A DNA stretch of 64,000 bases from Paenarthrobacter sp. PH39-S1 (GTDB lineage Bacteria > Actinomycetota > Actinomycetes > Actinomycetales > Micrococcaceae), in contig NZ_JASISR010000009.1 in assembly GCF_030063245.1 (NCBI RefSeq), positions 1 through 64,000 of the forward strand. The letters are read 5' to 3'. Shown in pieces: positions 1 through 7,276 of the stretch; the stretch's first letter is position 1, and every line of letters starts with the position of its first letter. A model generated the notes under the pieces. That model ran no database searches. It saw nothing but the letters and a program-made list of their open reading frames with translations, and was not told where the DNA came from. Both the position numbers and the translations under genes were made by a program.

Positions 1-77
1 CGGGTCCACCGAGAAAGCTGATCGCGTTCTTCCTCGGTGAGGATCAGTTCAGCCTTCGGGCGTCCAGTGCGTGCCAT
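1..77 (-). CDS. IS630-family transposase, N-terminal fragment
   Basis: Reading leftwards from an ATG at 75-77, the 25 visible residues begin MARTGRPKAELILTEEER. This is the characteristic N-terminus of IS630-family transposases (MARTGRPK followed by an L-T-x-E-E-R segment before the helix-turn-helix). The DDE catalytic domain lies beyond the left edge, so activity cannot be judged. Confidence 0.7.
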   Translation of the reverse strand, partial: MARTGRPKAELILTEEERDQLSRWT

Positions 78-124
78 ACACCAATTTTAACACTTATTCA
101 ACGAATTTACGACGCAGGACACTA
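1..124 (-). mobile_element. End of an IS630-family-like insertion sequence (cut by window edge)
   Basis: The first bases encode, on the minus strand, the start of an IS630-type transposase. The next roughly 45 bases are AT-richer and noncoding, and a GNAT coding sequence resumes abruptly near position 125. IS630 elements insert at TA, and a TA at 123-124 sits at the apparent junction. The exact end and the terminal repeat cannot be verified because the other end lies outside the window. Confidence 0.5.
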
Positions 125-424
125 GCGACAATGCAGCTCACCCGGATACCTGGCATGGCACGACGCGGGTCGACTCGGCTTCTGATCGAAGCCGTCCGTG
201 TCCGCAGCGACAACAGGTCAAGTGGCATCGGATCAGCCATGATGCGGTGGGTTACTGAAAGTGCAGCCCCCGCCATGGAGGCGTCGCTAGTACAGCTCAC
301 GTCTGACGAGGCGCGTCAGGACGCACACCGGTTTTATGAGCGATTGGGATTCGTTGGATCGCACCGTGGTTTCAAGTACCAGGTGCGATCAAGCCGACCA
401 TCGTCGGATGCCATGTCGCAGTAG
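125..424 (+). pseudogene. GNAT N-acetyltransferase, 5' truncated by an insertion sequence
   Basis: The reading frame ending at 424 carries the C-terminal part of a GNAT acetyltransferase. It has the segment MQLTRIPGMARRG, the acetyl-CoA pyrophosphate loop (R-x-x-G-I-G-S-A), and the late motif DAHRFYERLGF. The N-terminal half of the fold is absent and the frame runs directly into the adjoining IS630-like end. Probably a gene broken by IS insertion and non-functional. Translation could only start from codons inside the insertion sequence or at the internal ATG near 131. Confidence 0.65.
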
Positions 425-486
425 CCGTTCCCCTACGGGAAAATCGCATTCTGGCGAACGTGAGGCGTTATTCACCGGTGTCCCTG

Positions 487-873
487 TCAGTCTGCCAGGG
501 TGCCGGCCCAAGTACGCGCCTGTGCGATCTGCTCAACGTCAAGCCCCTCGGTGTCGACTGCGCGGCGCTGAGCTTCCTGCCCGTCAATCCAGCGCAGGTG
601 CGTCTCCCAAGCCGCCTGACGACTGACGCCCAGCGACCTGCCGATGTCAGCCCATGACGCTCCAGCGGTCCGCGCGGTCCGGACACTCAGCTGCTGGCCA
701 TACCTCACCTTGCGGGTGATGACCTCACTGAGCGCCAACAACTCCAACGCTTCAGCCGTCCGCAGTGAAGGCCCCGGACCCTCACCAATCGCTTCCTGGG
801 TTCGCAGCTCATCAAACCGCTCAATCGCAGCATGCAACGATAACGACCACTCCAACTTCCCCAGATCATTCAT
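487..873 (-). CDS. Small helix-turn-helix protein, putative autoregulated DNA-binding protein
   Basis: A protein of about 128 residues with an actinobacterial HTH segment near residues 70-95 (GASWADIGRSLGVSRQAA), where a sigma-4-like recognition helix is expected. The frame is open further upstream, to 981. I chose the ATG at 873 because a GAGGA sequence precedes it and because the upstream extension would have to read through a perfect 26-bp palindrome. That palindrome, 26 bp upstream of this start, is a natural candidate operator for the protein. No catalytic domain is seen. Target genes are unknown. Confidence 0.6.
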   Translation of the reverse strand: MNDLGKLEWSLSLHAAIERFDELRTQEAIGEGPGPSLRTAEALELLALSEVITRKVRYGQQLSVRTARTAGASWADIGRSLGVSRQAAWETHLRWIDGQEAQRRAVDTEGLDVEQIAQARTWAGTLAD

Positions 874-898
874 GCCTTCAGCGTCCTCTGCTGCAAGC

Positions 899-924
899 GA
901 CCTGTCAAGGTACCTTGACAGGTC
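899..924. promoter_or_regulatory. Perfect 26-bp palindrome, candidate operator
   Basis: The half-site GACCTGTCAAGGT is followed immediately by its exact reverse complement, with no spacer. The palindrome also places a TTGACA hexamer on each strand, pointing in both directions. It lies just upstream of the HTH gene start at 873, so it could be an autoregulatory operator overlapping a promoter. Function is inferred from position and symmetry only. Confidence 0.5.
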
Positions 925-1118
925 AATTAGAAGGCGGACCACAGCCGGTGGCCGAGTTCGGCGGAGGCTATGTTCGAGCACTTTTCACAGTTGTCATGAA
1001 AACCTAATGCGCATGGCCGCGCACGTCATCAATTCAAGTGCATGGGTCGGGCAAGAGCGATCCTTACTGGGCTCCTTGAAAGCCCGGTAGCCCTTCCCCC
1101 TACGGGCGGGGAGCTGAT

Positions 1119-1166
1119 GTGCTGACGACTTCTGACATTCTGTGCAGTCGTCTTCTGAAAACGACA
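1119..1166 (-). repeat. Terminal-repeat-like sequence of the Tn402/Tn5053 transposon type
   Basis: Read on the minus strand from 1166, the sequence begins TGTCGTTTTCAGAAGACG and continues to a second related unit at 1136-1119 (GTCAGAAGTCGTCAGCAC). The outer 25 bp closely resembles the inverted terminal repeats of Tn402/Tn5053-type elements, which carry repeated transposase-binding sites. The orientation places the element to the left. No tniA-like gene is present nearby, so this looks like a stranded end. The stretch 982-1391 has no credible gene otherwise. Confidence 0.45.
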
Positions 1167-1391
1167 ATTTTTCGTCCGGAGAATCCTGATGGCACTTGCG
1201 CCGGCGGGGGACCGGGTTACGGGACGATTCAAAGGCTGCCTGTTGCGGGACGCTGTCATAGGCACCACCCAGTGAGCTGCCACTGATCCATCTGCCGTCT
1301 AAGGGACGTTCGACTTGCCATCTGTCGGCCGTGGTATCAGCTTCCAGAGAAACCACTGCACCGTATGCCGCCCCTCTGATTTTATGGGGAC

Positions 1392-2399
1392 ATGAAGCTT
1401 CTTATTCTCGGGGGTACTGCCTGGCTTGGTCACGAGGTCGCACGTCAGGCGGTCGATCGCGGCCACGACGTAACCTGCCTCGCGAGAGGGTACTCAGGTT
1501 CCATCCCAGAAGGTGCATCACTCATTCAGTCGGACCGGGACGAAGACCAAGGCCTCGAACCAGTGGCCACATTCCAGTGGGATGCGGTTTTGGACGTATC
1601 CCGCCAGCCAGGGCAGGTGAAACGGGCAGTTCGAGATCTTCGCACGGCGCGTTACTACCTCTTCGTTTCCTCCGGCAACGCATATGCAAGCCAAGGGCCG
1701 CTGGGACAGGACGAAGACGCGCCACTGCTTCCTCCGCTCGAATCAGATGTCATGGAAACCATGGAATCCTACGGTCAAGCAAAGGTCGCATGCGAGCAAG
1801 CCGTCACTGAGGGGTTCGGCTCAGAGAACTGCATGATCGCCCGCGTAGGACTCATCGGAGGACCCGGCGACATATTCGGACGCACCGGGTACTGGCCGTT
1901 ACGGTTTGCCCATCCCTCCGTGGCAAACGGAACGGTGTTGATACCCAACGCTCCAGCGCTGCCGACACAGGTGATTGACGTTCGAGACCTGGCTGCCTGG
2001 CTTGTCCACTCGTGCGAAAAGCAACTCAGTGGTGTCTATAACGCGATGGGAGAAACGCAGACGTTCGAGGAACACCTTGCCGCCGCCAGGACAGCGGCCC
2101 GCCATGAAGGCCAAGTCGTGACCGCCGACGCAGAATGGCTCCACTCCCACGGAGTAGGGGAATGGGCAGGCCCGAAGTCTTTACCCTTGTGGCTGAGCAA
2201 TCCGGACTGGCACGGAATGAACGCACGCTCCAACAAGAGGGCGAAGGACGCAGGCTTGGCATTACGTCCGCTCGAAGAAACACTGAACGCCACGTTAAAG
2301 TGGGAAGAAGAGTCTGGCATCGATAGGCCAAGGCGTGCCGGACTCACCAATGAGGAAGAAGCAGAACTGCTCACTGAGCTGGTCTCAACCATGCACTAA
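1392..2399 (+). CDS. NAD(P)-dependent epimerase/dehydratase family protein (extended SDR)
   Basis: A 335-residue extended short-chain dehydrogenase/reductase. The N-terminal Rossmann glycine motif is GGTAWLG (residues 7-13). The catalytic pair is Tyr127 and Lys131 in SYGQAK, preceded by a serine-containing strand (LFVSSGNAYAS). This layout is typical of actinobacterial NAD-dependent epimerase/reductase proteins acting on nucleotide sugars or related substrates. The substrate cannot be read from sequence. The start ATG follows a GGGGAC sequence. The gene stands alone between mobile-element debris, suggesting it is accessory cargo. Confidence 0.8.
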   Translation: MKLLILGGTAWLGHEVARQAVDRGHDVTCLARGYSGSIPEGASLIQSDRDEDQGLEPVATFQWDAVLDVSRQPGQVKRAVRDLRTARYYLFVSSGNAYASQGPLGQDEDAPLLPPLESDVMETMESYGQAKVACEQAVTEGFGSENCMIARVGLIGGPGDIFGRTGYWPLRFAHPSVANGTVLIPNAPALPTQVIDVRDLAAWLVHSCEKQLSGVYNAMGETQTFEEHLAAARTAARHEGQVVTADAEWLHSHGVGEWAGPKSLPLWLSNPDWHGMNARSNKRAKDAGLALRPLEETLNATLKWEEESGIDRPRRAGLTNEEEAELLTELVSTMH

Positions 2400-2793
2400 T
2401 GTTTCCTGCTCTGCATTCTGCAGCTGCGACCAAAAGTAAGCGAATGGATCATATTTCACATTTAGTGACCGCTTCCACTCCCTTTACATGAGCACTGTCC
2501 GGTCAAGGTTCCCCTGCGGACGGTAATTGGCACGGCTCCCATCGACAAGTCGCGCGCCAGTAGACGACCCTCTTGCGAGACGCTTTGGCTACGTCTATAC
2601 GGGATGCCCCTTTCGGGACGAAGCGCACAGACAACAGCGTTTCGCAGAACCCCGAGTAAGGCAGCCATGCTACTTTTCGACGGCATCAAATCTGCCAGCT
2701 GATAACGTGAATCTCAATTACATCCTTCAAATTCACCAGCACTGGTCCGATGCCATCAGAACCGATGATTCATAACAAGGAACGGATTTCAGC
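2400..2793. other. Intergenic stretch without a credible gene
   Basis: Short open frames here have no family signature or ribosome-binding site. The segment 2540-2660 resembles in composition the noncoding stretch near 3600-3760 (both contain CCCTCTT and a CCCCTTTCG segment). Both may be degraded ends of the same kind of repeated element. Confidence 0.4.
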
Positions 2794-3519
2794 ATGACAA
2801 TTGAGAACAACCTGCCCGATTTCGTAAGGGCCGAAAACCAAGGGAGTAATCCGGAACTATATGAGATCGAAAACGATGCCCTCGACCGTGAGAACCTCGT
2901 CTGGGAGGCCTGAAACAAAAAGCGTCCTAGGACGGTAAATGTATCGTTGACCTTGGATGCGGCTCCGGGTTATGGCTCCAGCGCCACGCCGCGACTGCAG
3001 AATCCGTCATTGGCATCGAACCCGACGCTGAGCTCTTGCCGACTGCCAGAGCCAGGACACAACGTGCACAAGTGTTGGCTGGCTCAGCTGAACATATTCC
3101 ACTCGCTGATTCCAGCGTGGATGTTGTTCACGCTCGATTTGCATACTTCTTTCCGACTCCAATGAATGCTTGTTCGCCGGGTCTCGCCGAGGTACTCCGG
3201 GTGCTTCGTCCGGGAGGTTCGCTTGTCGTCATCGATAACGATCACCAGCACGGCGAGTTTGCACGGCTTCTTGGCCAAAGTCCGTGGGCGGCAGCAGCAC
3301 AGGGTGAAGACGACTTCATTCGTCGCTGGTGGGGCGAAAGAGGAGCAAGCCATCACGAAGTGATGAGCAGCTGGACCTTCGATACGGCCGAGGACCTGAG
3401 CGCGGTACTCAGAAATGGAATTTCCCCCTGAAGTATCGGAACCATGGTTGGCCGCAAACCCCGAACGCACAAAGTTAACGTACGGCTACGTCTTGCACCA
3501 GGTACGTCGGCCTGAATAA
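2794..3519 (+). pseudogene. Class I SAM-dependent methyltransferase, disrupted
   Basis: Joining frames gives a complete methyltransferase. An N-terminal segment starts at ATG 2794. The SAM-binding motif VDLGCGSG lies near 2945-2970. The acidic end of the second strand (GIEPD), a motif III region (EVLRVLRPGGSLVVIDND) and a C-terminus ending near 3516 follow. At least three lesions separate these parts: a frameshift near 2910, an in-frame TAG at 2928-2930 where tryptophan is expected, and a frameshift near 3420. The product is almost certainly not made as one protein. Confidence 0.7.
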
Positions 3520-3839
3520 CTCCAAAGAATCCGATCCCTGGCACTGCTGAGCAACTGATGGCCACCCTGCTCCATTACATTCCGTGCTACCGGTCTCCCG
3601 AGCGAGCCCCCTCGCTCTGACCGAATAGCGTTCCCCTGCGGACAACCCGATCGATCTCGCAGCCGCTGATGCCTCAGGCCATCCGCCCAGCCGGTTATCG
3701 ACCCTCTTACAGACACTTCGGTACGTTTGTCCGGGACACCCCTTTCGAAACGTTTCGACGCGACAACAGGCGGCAACATCCTGTGTTTACCGTTCTCCGT
3801 GCGGGTGCGGAAATGCAGTGAAGTCGAGTATCTAAATTT

Positions 3840-3864
3840 ATGCAGACGTCTTTTGAAAAGGACA
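3840..3864 (-). repeat. Second, diverged copy of the Tn402-like terminal sequence
   Basis: This 25-bp segment matches the outer 25 bp of the sequence at 1142-1166 at 21 positions and has the same orientation (TGTC end on the right, element to the left). It lies just downstream of the methyltransferase pseudogene. The surrounding stretch 3520-3912 holds no supported gene. Function as a transposon end is inferred from the similarity only. Confidence 0.4.
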
Positions 3865-3912
3865 ACTTTCGACAAAGAAACCCGCCTCAGGATCGTGTTC
3901 TAAGCTGATCGA

Positions 3913-4437
3913 GTGAAAACTGAGAAACTAGTCATTAGACCAACAACCGAGGCTGATTGGCTCAAGATTCGGGACTTGCGCCTAAAAATGATCAATGACA
4001 CACCCATCGCATGCGCCGAAACGGAAGCTGATGCTCTAGCCCATGACGAAACTGAGTGGCGCCGTCGTGGGGCACAAGGATCACGAGAAAGCTCCATCAC
4101 CGTGGCGGCAATCGATGAATACGGGAACTGGGTTGGCACCATGGGCTCGTACATAGCTGAGCCAAGCGTTGGCCCGCTGCTTGTAGGAGTTTACGTGTCC
4201 CCTGAGTTCCGAGGAACGGACGTGGGCGTAACCGACACCTTGCTGTCCGCGGTTGAAGAATGGGCCAGTAATAACGGCGGACGCCTTACTCTCCACGTGC
4301 ATGAAGACAACGTGAAAGCACAAAGAGCCTATTCAAAAAGAGGCTTCGAGTTCACCGGCCACTCAGTTGAATACTCTTTGGATCCCAGTAGCCGTGAAGT
4401 AGAGATGACGAAGGAATTGATCCCTGCAGCAGCGTGA
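3913..4437 (+). CDS. GNAT family N-acetyltransferase
   Basis: A 174-residue protein starting at GTG. It begins with the beta-1 segment KLVIRPTTEADW. It carries a central motif A region (VGVYVSPEFRGTDVG, the degenerate R/Q-x-x-G-x-G/A acetyl-CoA loop) and ends with the motif B pattern NVKAQRAYSKRGFEFTG. This is a complete single-domain GNAT fold of usual length. The family acetylates small molecules or protein amines; the acceptor is unknown. Unlike the truncated GNAT at the left edge, this one is intact. Confidence 0.8.
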   Translation: MKTEKLVIRPTTEADWLKIRDLRLKMINDTPIACAETEADALAHDETEWRRRGAQGSRESSITVAAIDEYGNWVGTMGSYIAEPSVGPLLVGVYVSPEFRGTDVGVTDTLLSAVEEWASNNGGRLTLHVHEDNVKAQRAYSKRGFEFTGHSVEYSLDPSSREVEMTKELIPAAA

Positions 4438-4630
4438 GGCTGTCCAGATCCGATGTGTTGAGCCGGCTCTATGCAGTCTGCGAGGGTTCCGCTTACGCGA
4501 CTGGCCAACCAAATCCGAGAGACCGCTGTGCAACCATCGCTAAGCGGCTGTCATACTGAAGCATCTGTAAGAAGCAATCGTTTATTCCAAACAGCCAATT
4601 CCGATACAAGGGTGGATAGGGGAATTCAAA

Positions 4631-5011
4631 TTGTCGTTAGAGGTCAGCGTTCTAGACGACGGAGAAGTTATCGGCGCCTTCGAGCGTTATGTCGATGAAC
4701 GTTCAACAAGCGGCGTGCTGTTTGCCGAGGCAGTAGTATCGATTTCTTTCGACGGTACAACAATCATGGTCGTCTTCGATCCGTCTTCCGCAGGGGCGTC
4801 TAGTGAAGCTTTTCTTGCCGTCAATCCTTTCGATACGCTAGCCGAGTTCGTAGGTATGCCGATTGCATTTGCTGACGAGGACGGACGACGATTGCGTTCC
4901 CGTGTTGAGAAAGTCCACGTAGCTCTCGCCGATGGTCAGAACCTCGGAACGATGACGGCGGCCGACCTTTACCGCAAGGGCACGGGTGGGGAATGGGCCC
5001 CGGGCCTATAG
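4631..5011 (+). CDS. Hypothetical protein, 126 aa
   Basis: Starts at TTG (4631) behind an AGGGG ribosome-binding sequence. The protein is acidic, has no membrane segment, and shows alternating hydrophobic residues compatible with a small beta-rich fold (VSVLDDGEVIGAFERYV, then VVSISFDGTTIMVVF). I recognise no family motif. The gene is isolated in the accessory region. A real gene is likely from codon use and the ribosome-binding site, but no function is proposed. Confidence 0.5.
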   Translation: MSLEVSVLDDGEVIGAFERYVDERSTSGVLFAEAVVSISFDGTTIMVVFDPSSAGASSEAFLAVNPFDTLAEFVGMPIAFADEDGRRLRSRVEKVHVALADGQNLGTMTAADLYRKGTGGEWAPGL

Positions 5012-5227
5012 GGTTAGCGGAGTCCCGAATTTGCTTGACTCAACAATGAAGCGATGAAGCCGTCCCGCAGAGCATTCCACTTGCGGGCACGGAGCAGCCG
5101 CGCAAATGGTCATAGACATTCCCGCCAGACAACTTCGAAAAACAACGCCAGGGACGACAAATGCCGTCCCACTCCCGAGGAAGTGAGACGACCCCTGTCG
5201 ACCTACCTTGGGAGGGTGGTCACCGGC

Positions 5228-6085
5228 CTACCAATGAGAGGGTGTTTCCAAGTCCGCGGGTATGCGTGTCGTGTGGTTGCCGCGGGCTGCATTGAGCTGA
5301 GGCTGAGTCAGGTAAATCGTCCTTGATAAATCAGTTCCTTCGAGCCGTGCATCCCGAAAATCTGCGCCGAGCAGATCTGCGCCCGACAAATCGCTGTTCC
5401 GCAGGTCCGCTGCGATAAGGTAAGCCCCTCTAAGATCTGCCCCACACAACCGGCGGGAGCGGAGATTCCGGCCTATCAGGTCCGCTCCTGGCTTCAACGT
5501 TGCATCCAAATGGTCATCGCCGGCTGCAAAGTAGGAGGCACGTACTTCCTCACTGACCTCCATCAAGATGGATCTCACTTGGGAATGAAAATCTTGTGCA
5601 TCCGTTGAAAGAAGCTTCGTTAAGTCGCCGCCGAGTGTTTGTTCGATCAAGTTCCGGAGCAGTTCTGCACGGTCTGCGGCGTCAGGATCGAAGGTCCGAT
5701 TCACGGCTTCGGCCAGGTACCAGAGCATCTCATGTAGCTGCCGTGCCGCTTTGAAGGCGGCAAACATATTGTCTTTGGTATCGGGTTCGGCGAGCCAACT
5801 CTTTCCGGCGAAGAACTGCTGAGAAACGTTTTGACCGGCTCCGAAGCAGTCAAAGACAGTACATCCACGAAAGCCCCTGGGCCGGAGGCTGTCGTGGATG
5901 GTGCAGGAGAAGTCTTGGGCCAGGTTTTGGCATGGCGTCCCTGCTGGTTTGTCGAGGGCAAAGTCCGCCGAGCGAGAGAACCCGAATGCCGTACAGCACA
6001 AGGCAAAACAACTGCCGCAGTCAGGGCGCAGGGATTTCCGGTCAGAGGCAGGGGAAATAGGGTCAGAAGTGTTCGCTGATGTCAT
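5228..6085 (-). CDS. Cys-rich pentapeptide-repeat protein
   Basis: A 285-residue soluble protein in three parts. Residues about 20-80 hold a cysteine cluster (CGSCFALCC, then single cysteines in GTPCQNL, FSCTIHD, GCTVFDC), the kind of arrangement seen in YkgJ-type metal or Fe-S-binding domains. Residues about 110-180 are helical. The C-terminal third has pentapeptide repeats of the A(D/N)LxX type (GADLRGAYLIAADLRNSDLS), which form a right-handed quadrilateral beta helix. The pairing suggests a metal-sensing or metal-carrying scaffold, but no reaction can be assigned. Confidence 0.7.
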   Translation of the reverse strand: MTSANTSDPISPASDRKSLRPDCGSCFALCCTAFGFSRSADFALDKPAGTPCQNLAQDFSCTIHDSLRPRGFRGCTVFDCFGAGQNVSQQFFAGKSWLAEPDTKDNMFAAFKAARQLHEMLWYLAEAVNRTFDPDAADRAELLRNLIEQTLGGDLTKLLSTDAQDFHSQVRSILMEVSEEVRASYFAAGDDHLDATLKPGADLIGRNLRSRRLCGADLRGAYLIAADLRNSDLSGADLLGADFRDARLEGTDLSRTIYLTQPQLNAARGNHTTRIPADLETPSHW

Positions 6086-6495
6086 GGTTCTGTGATCTTT
6101 CAGTGGTGAATTCAGTGCGGGGCCGGTGAGCAGGGGAACACCAAATGGAGTTCCCCTCGCGGGCGCACGTCATCACCACTCCGCTAAGGAGCGCATTGGA
6201 ACCGCTGAAAGGACTCTGGGTCACAGAGAAAAATTAATTATCACTGCCACCACCCTACCTTGACGAGTATCGATTACTCGGCACTGATCCACCGCTCGGC
6301 ATCCCCTTCCAAGCCTCACGAAGGGGGGCCATCAAGTCATCAACAGGAGTTCAATTGAAATCGTCCGCAAGGGGTTCCTCATGGTGGGGTATCGAAGACG
6401 GCGCCAACGACCTGAGCCGACAGACGCTTTCATGAACAAGCTCCTGGCTCTAGGCTCTGTTAATCAAGGGCAAGGGAAAGAAAGGGTTCGTTGAT
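6086..6495. other. Intergenic stretch, no gene recognised
   Basis: About 410 bp between the divergently transcribed pentapeptide-repeat gene and a small membrane-protein gene. It must contain both promoters. I see no convincing paired -35/-10 elements, RNA gene or repeat. Confidence 0.4.
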
Positions 6496-7053
6496 ATGGC
6501 CGGACACGGACGGGACCTAACTCCGGCCCCTCGCGGGTGGCTGGAGAAGGCTTTTGACGCGAACATCGGATTCATACTTCCGGCCTTCATTTTCCTTGCG
6601 GCATTTTCCCCGCTACGTGAAGCTTTAGGCTATTTGTCCGCCTTTGCCATCGTGGTCCTGTCGGGTATTGCATCGCTGCTGGTTCTTCGGCAGCTCGTTG
6701 CGCCGGTGAGAAAGCGCCGGTCGGCACTCGACGCTGAGAAAGGTTTTTTTGAGTGCGCCCTGCGGGAGAAGGAATCAACTTCTTACAAGGGAAAATGGGC
6801 CATGGGATACGTCAAAGCAGAACCGGGCCAGCTCGTATTCCAAGCTAAGACCGGCATGACCGGCCCACTGTTTGGCCCCGTTGACACCTACTCAGGGATA
6901 CAGGAGATCGGGCATCCCATCAAAGCACCCTGGTCCGTACTCCCAAGAGGCCGCCTGATTACACTCGGCACCGACCAGGGAACCGTGGAGCTGGCCACCA
7001 CCACATCAGGACTCGGCTTACTGACCAAAAAAATCCGCGCAGATGGAACGTGA
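6496..7053 (+). CDS. Hypothetical membrane protein, 185 aa
   Basis: Starts at ATG 6496 behind an AAAGAAAGGG purine-rich sequence. Two hydrophobic segments (roughly residues 25-45 and 48-70) form a hairpin. They are followed by the positive stretch PVRKRRS, which puts the larger C-terminal part (about residues 75-185) in the cytoplasm. That part looks beta-rich and ends in a lysine-rich tail. The architecture recalls small PH-like membrane proteins of actinobacteria, but I do not recognise the family with certainty. It has no evident operon partner. Confidence 0.6.
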   Translation: MAGHGRDLTPAPRGWLEKAFDANIGFILPAFIFLAAFSPLREALGYLSAFAIVVLSGIASLLVLRQLVAPVRKRRSALDAEKGFFECALREKESTSYKGKWAMGYVKAEPGQLVFQAKTGMTGPLFGPVDTYSGIQEIGHPIKAPWSVLPRGRLITLGTDQGTVELATTTSGLGLLTKKIRADGT

Positions 7054-7276
7054 AGTCCATGAAGTTTTTCAGGTGCTGCCTGCGAAGCACACGGAATCGG
7101 ATATCGGCAGCGCGGGCATTCGCACCCAATAACCGGGATCGTGAGCGTTCCTGGATTAGGCTGCCGCGGTGCTTTTGAATCAGATCGTGAGCCCTCCCCC
7201 GTCCACATCCGTTCGTCTGTCCCGTACGCCGTTCCCCCTGCGGGCCCGGGATACGTTCAGAGCAATGTTGCCTCGT

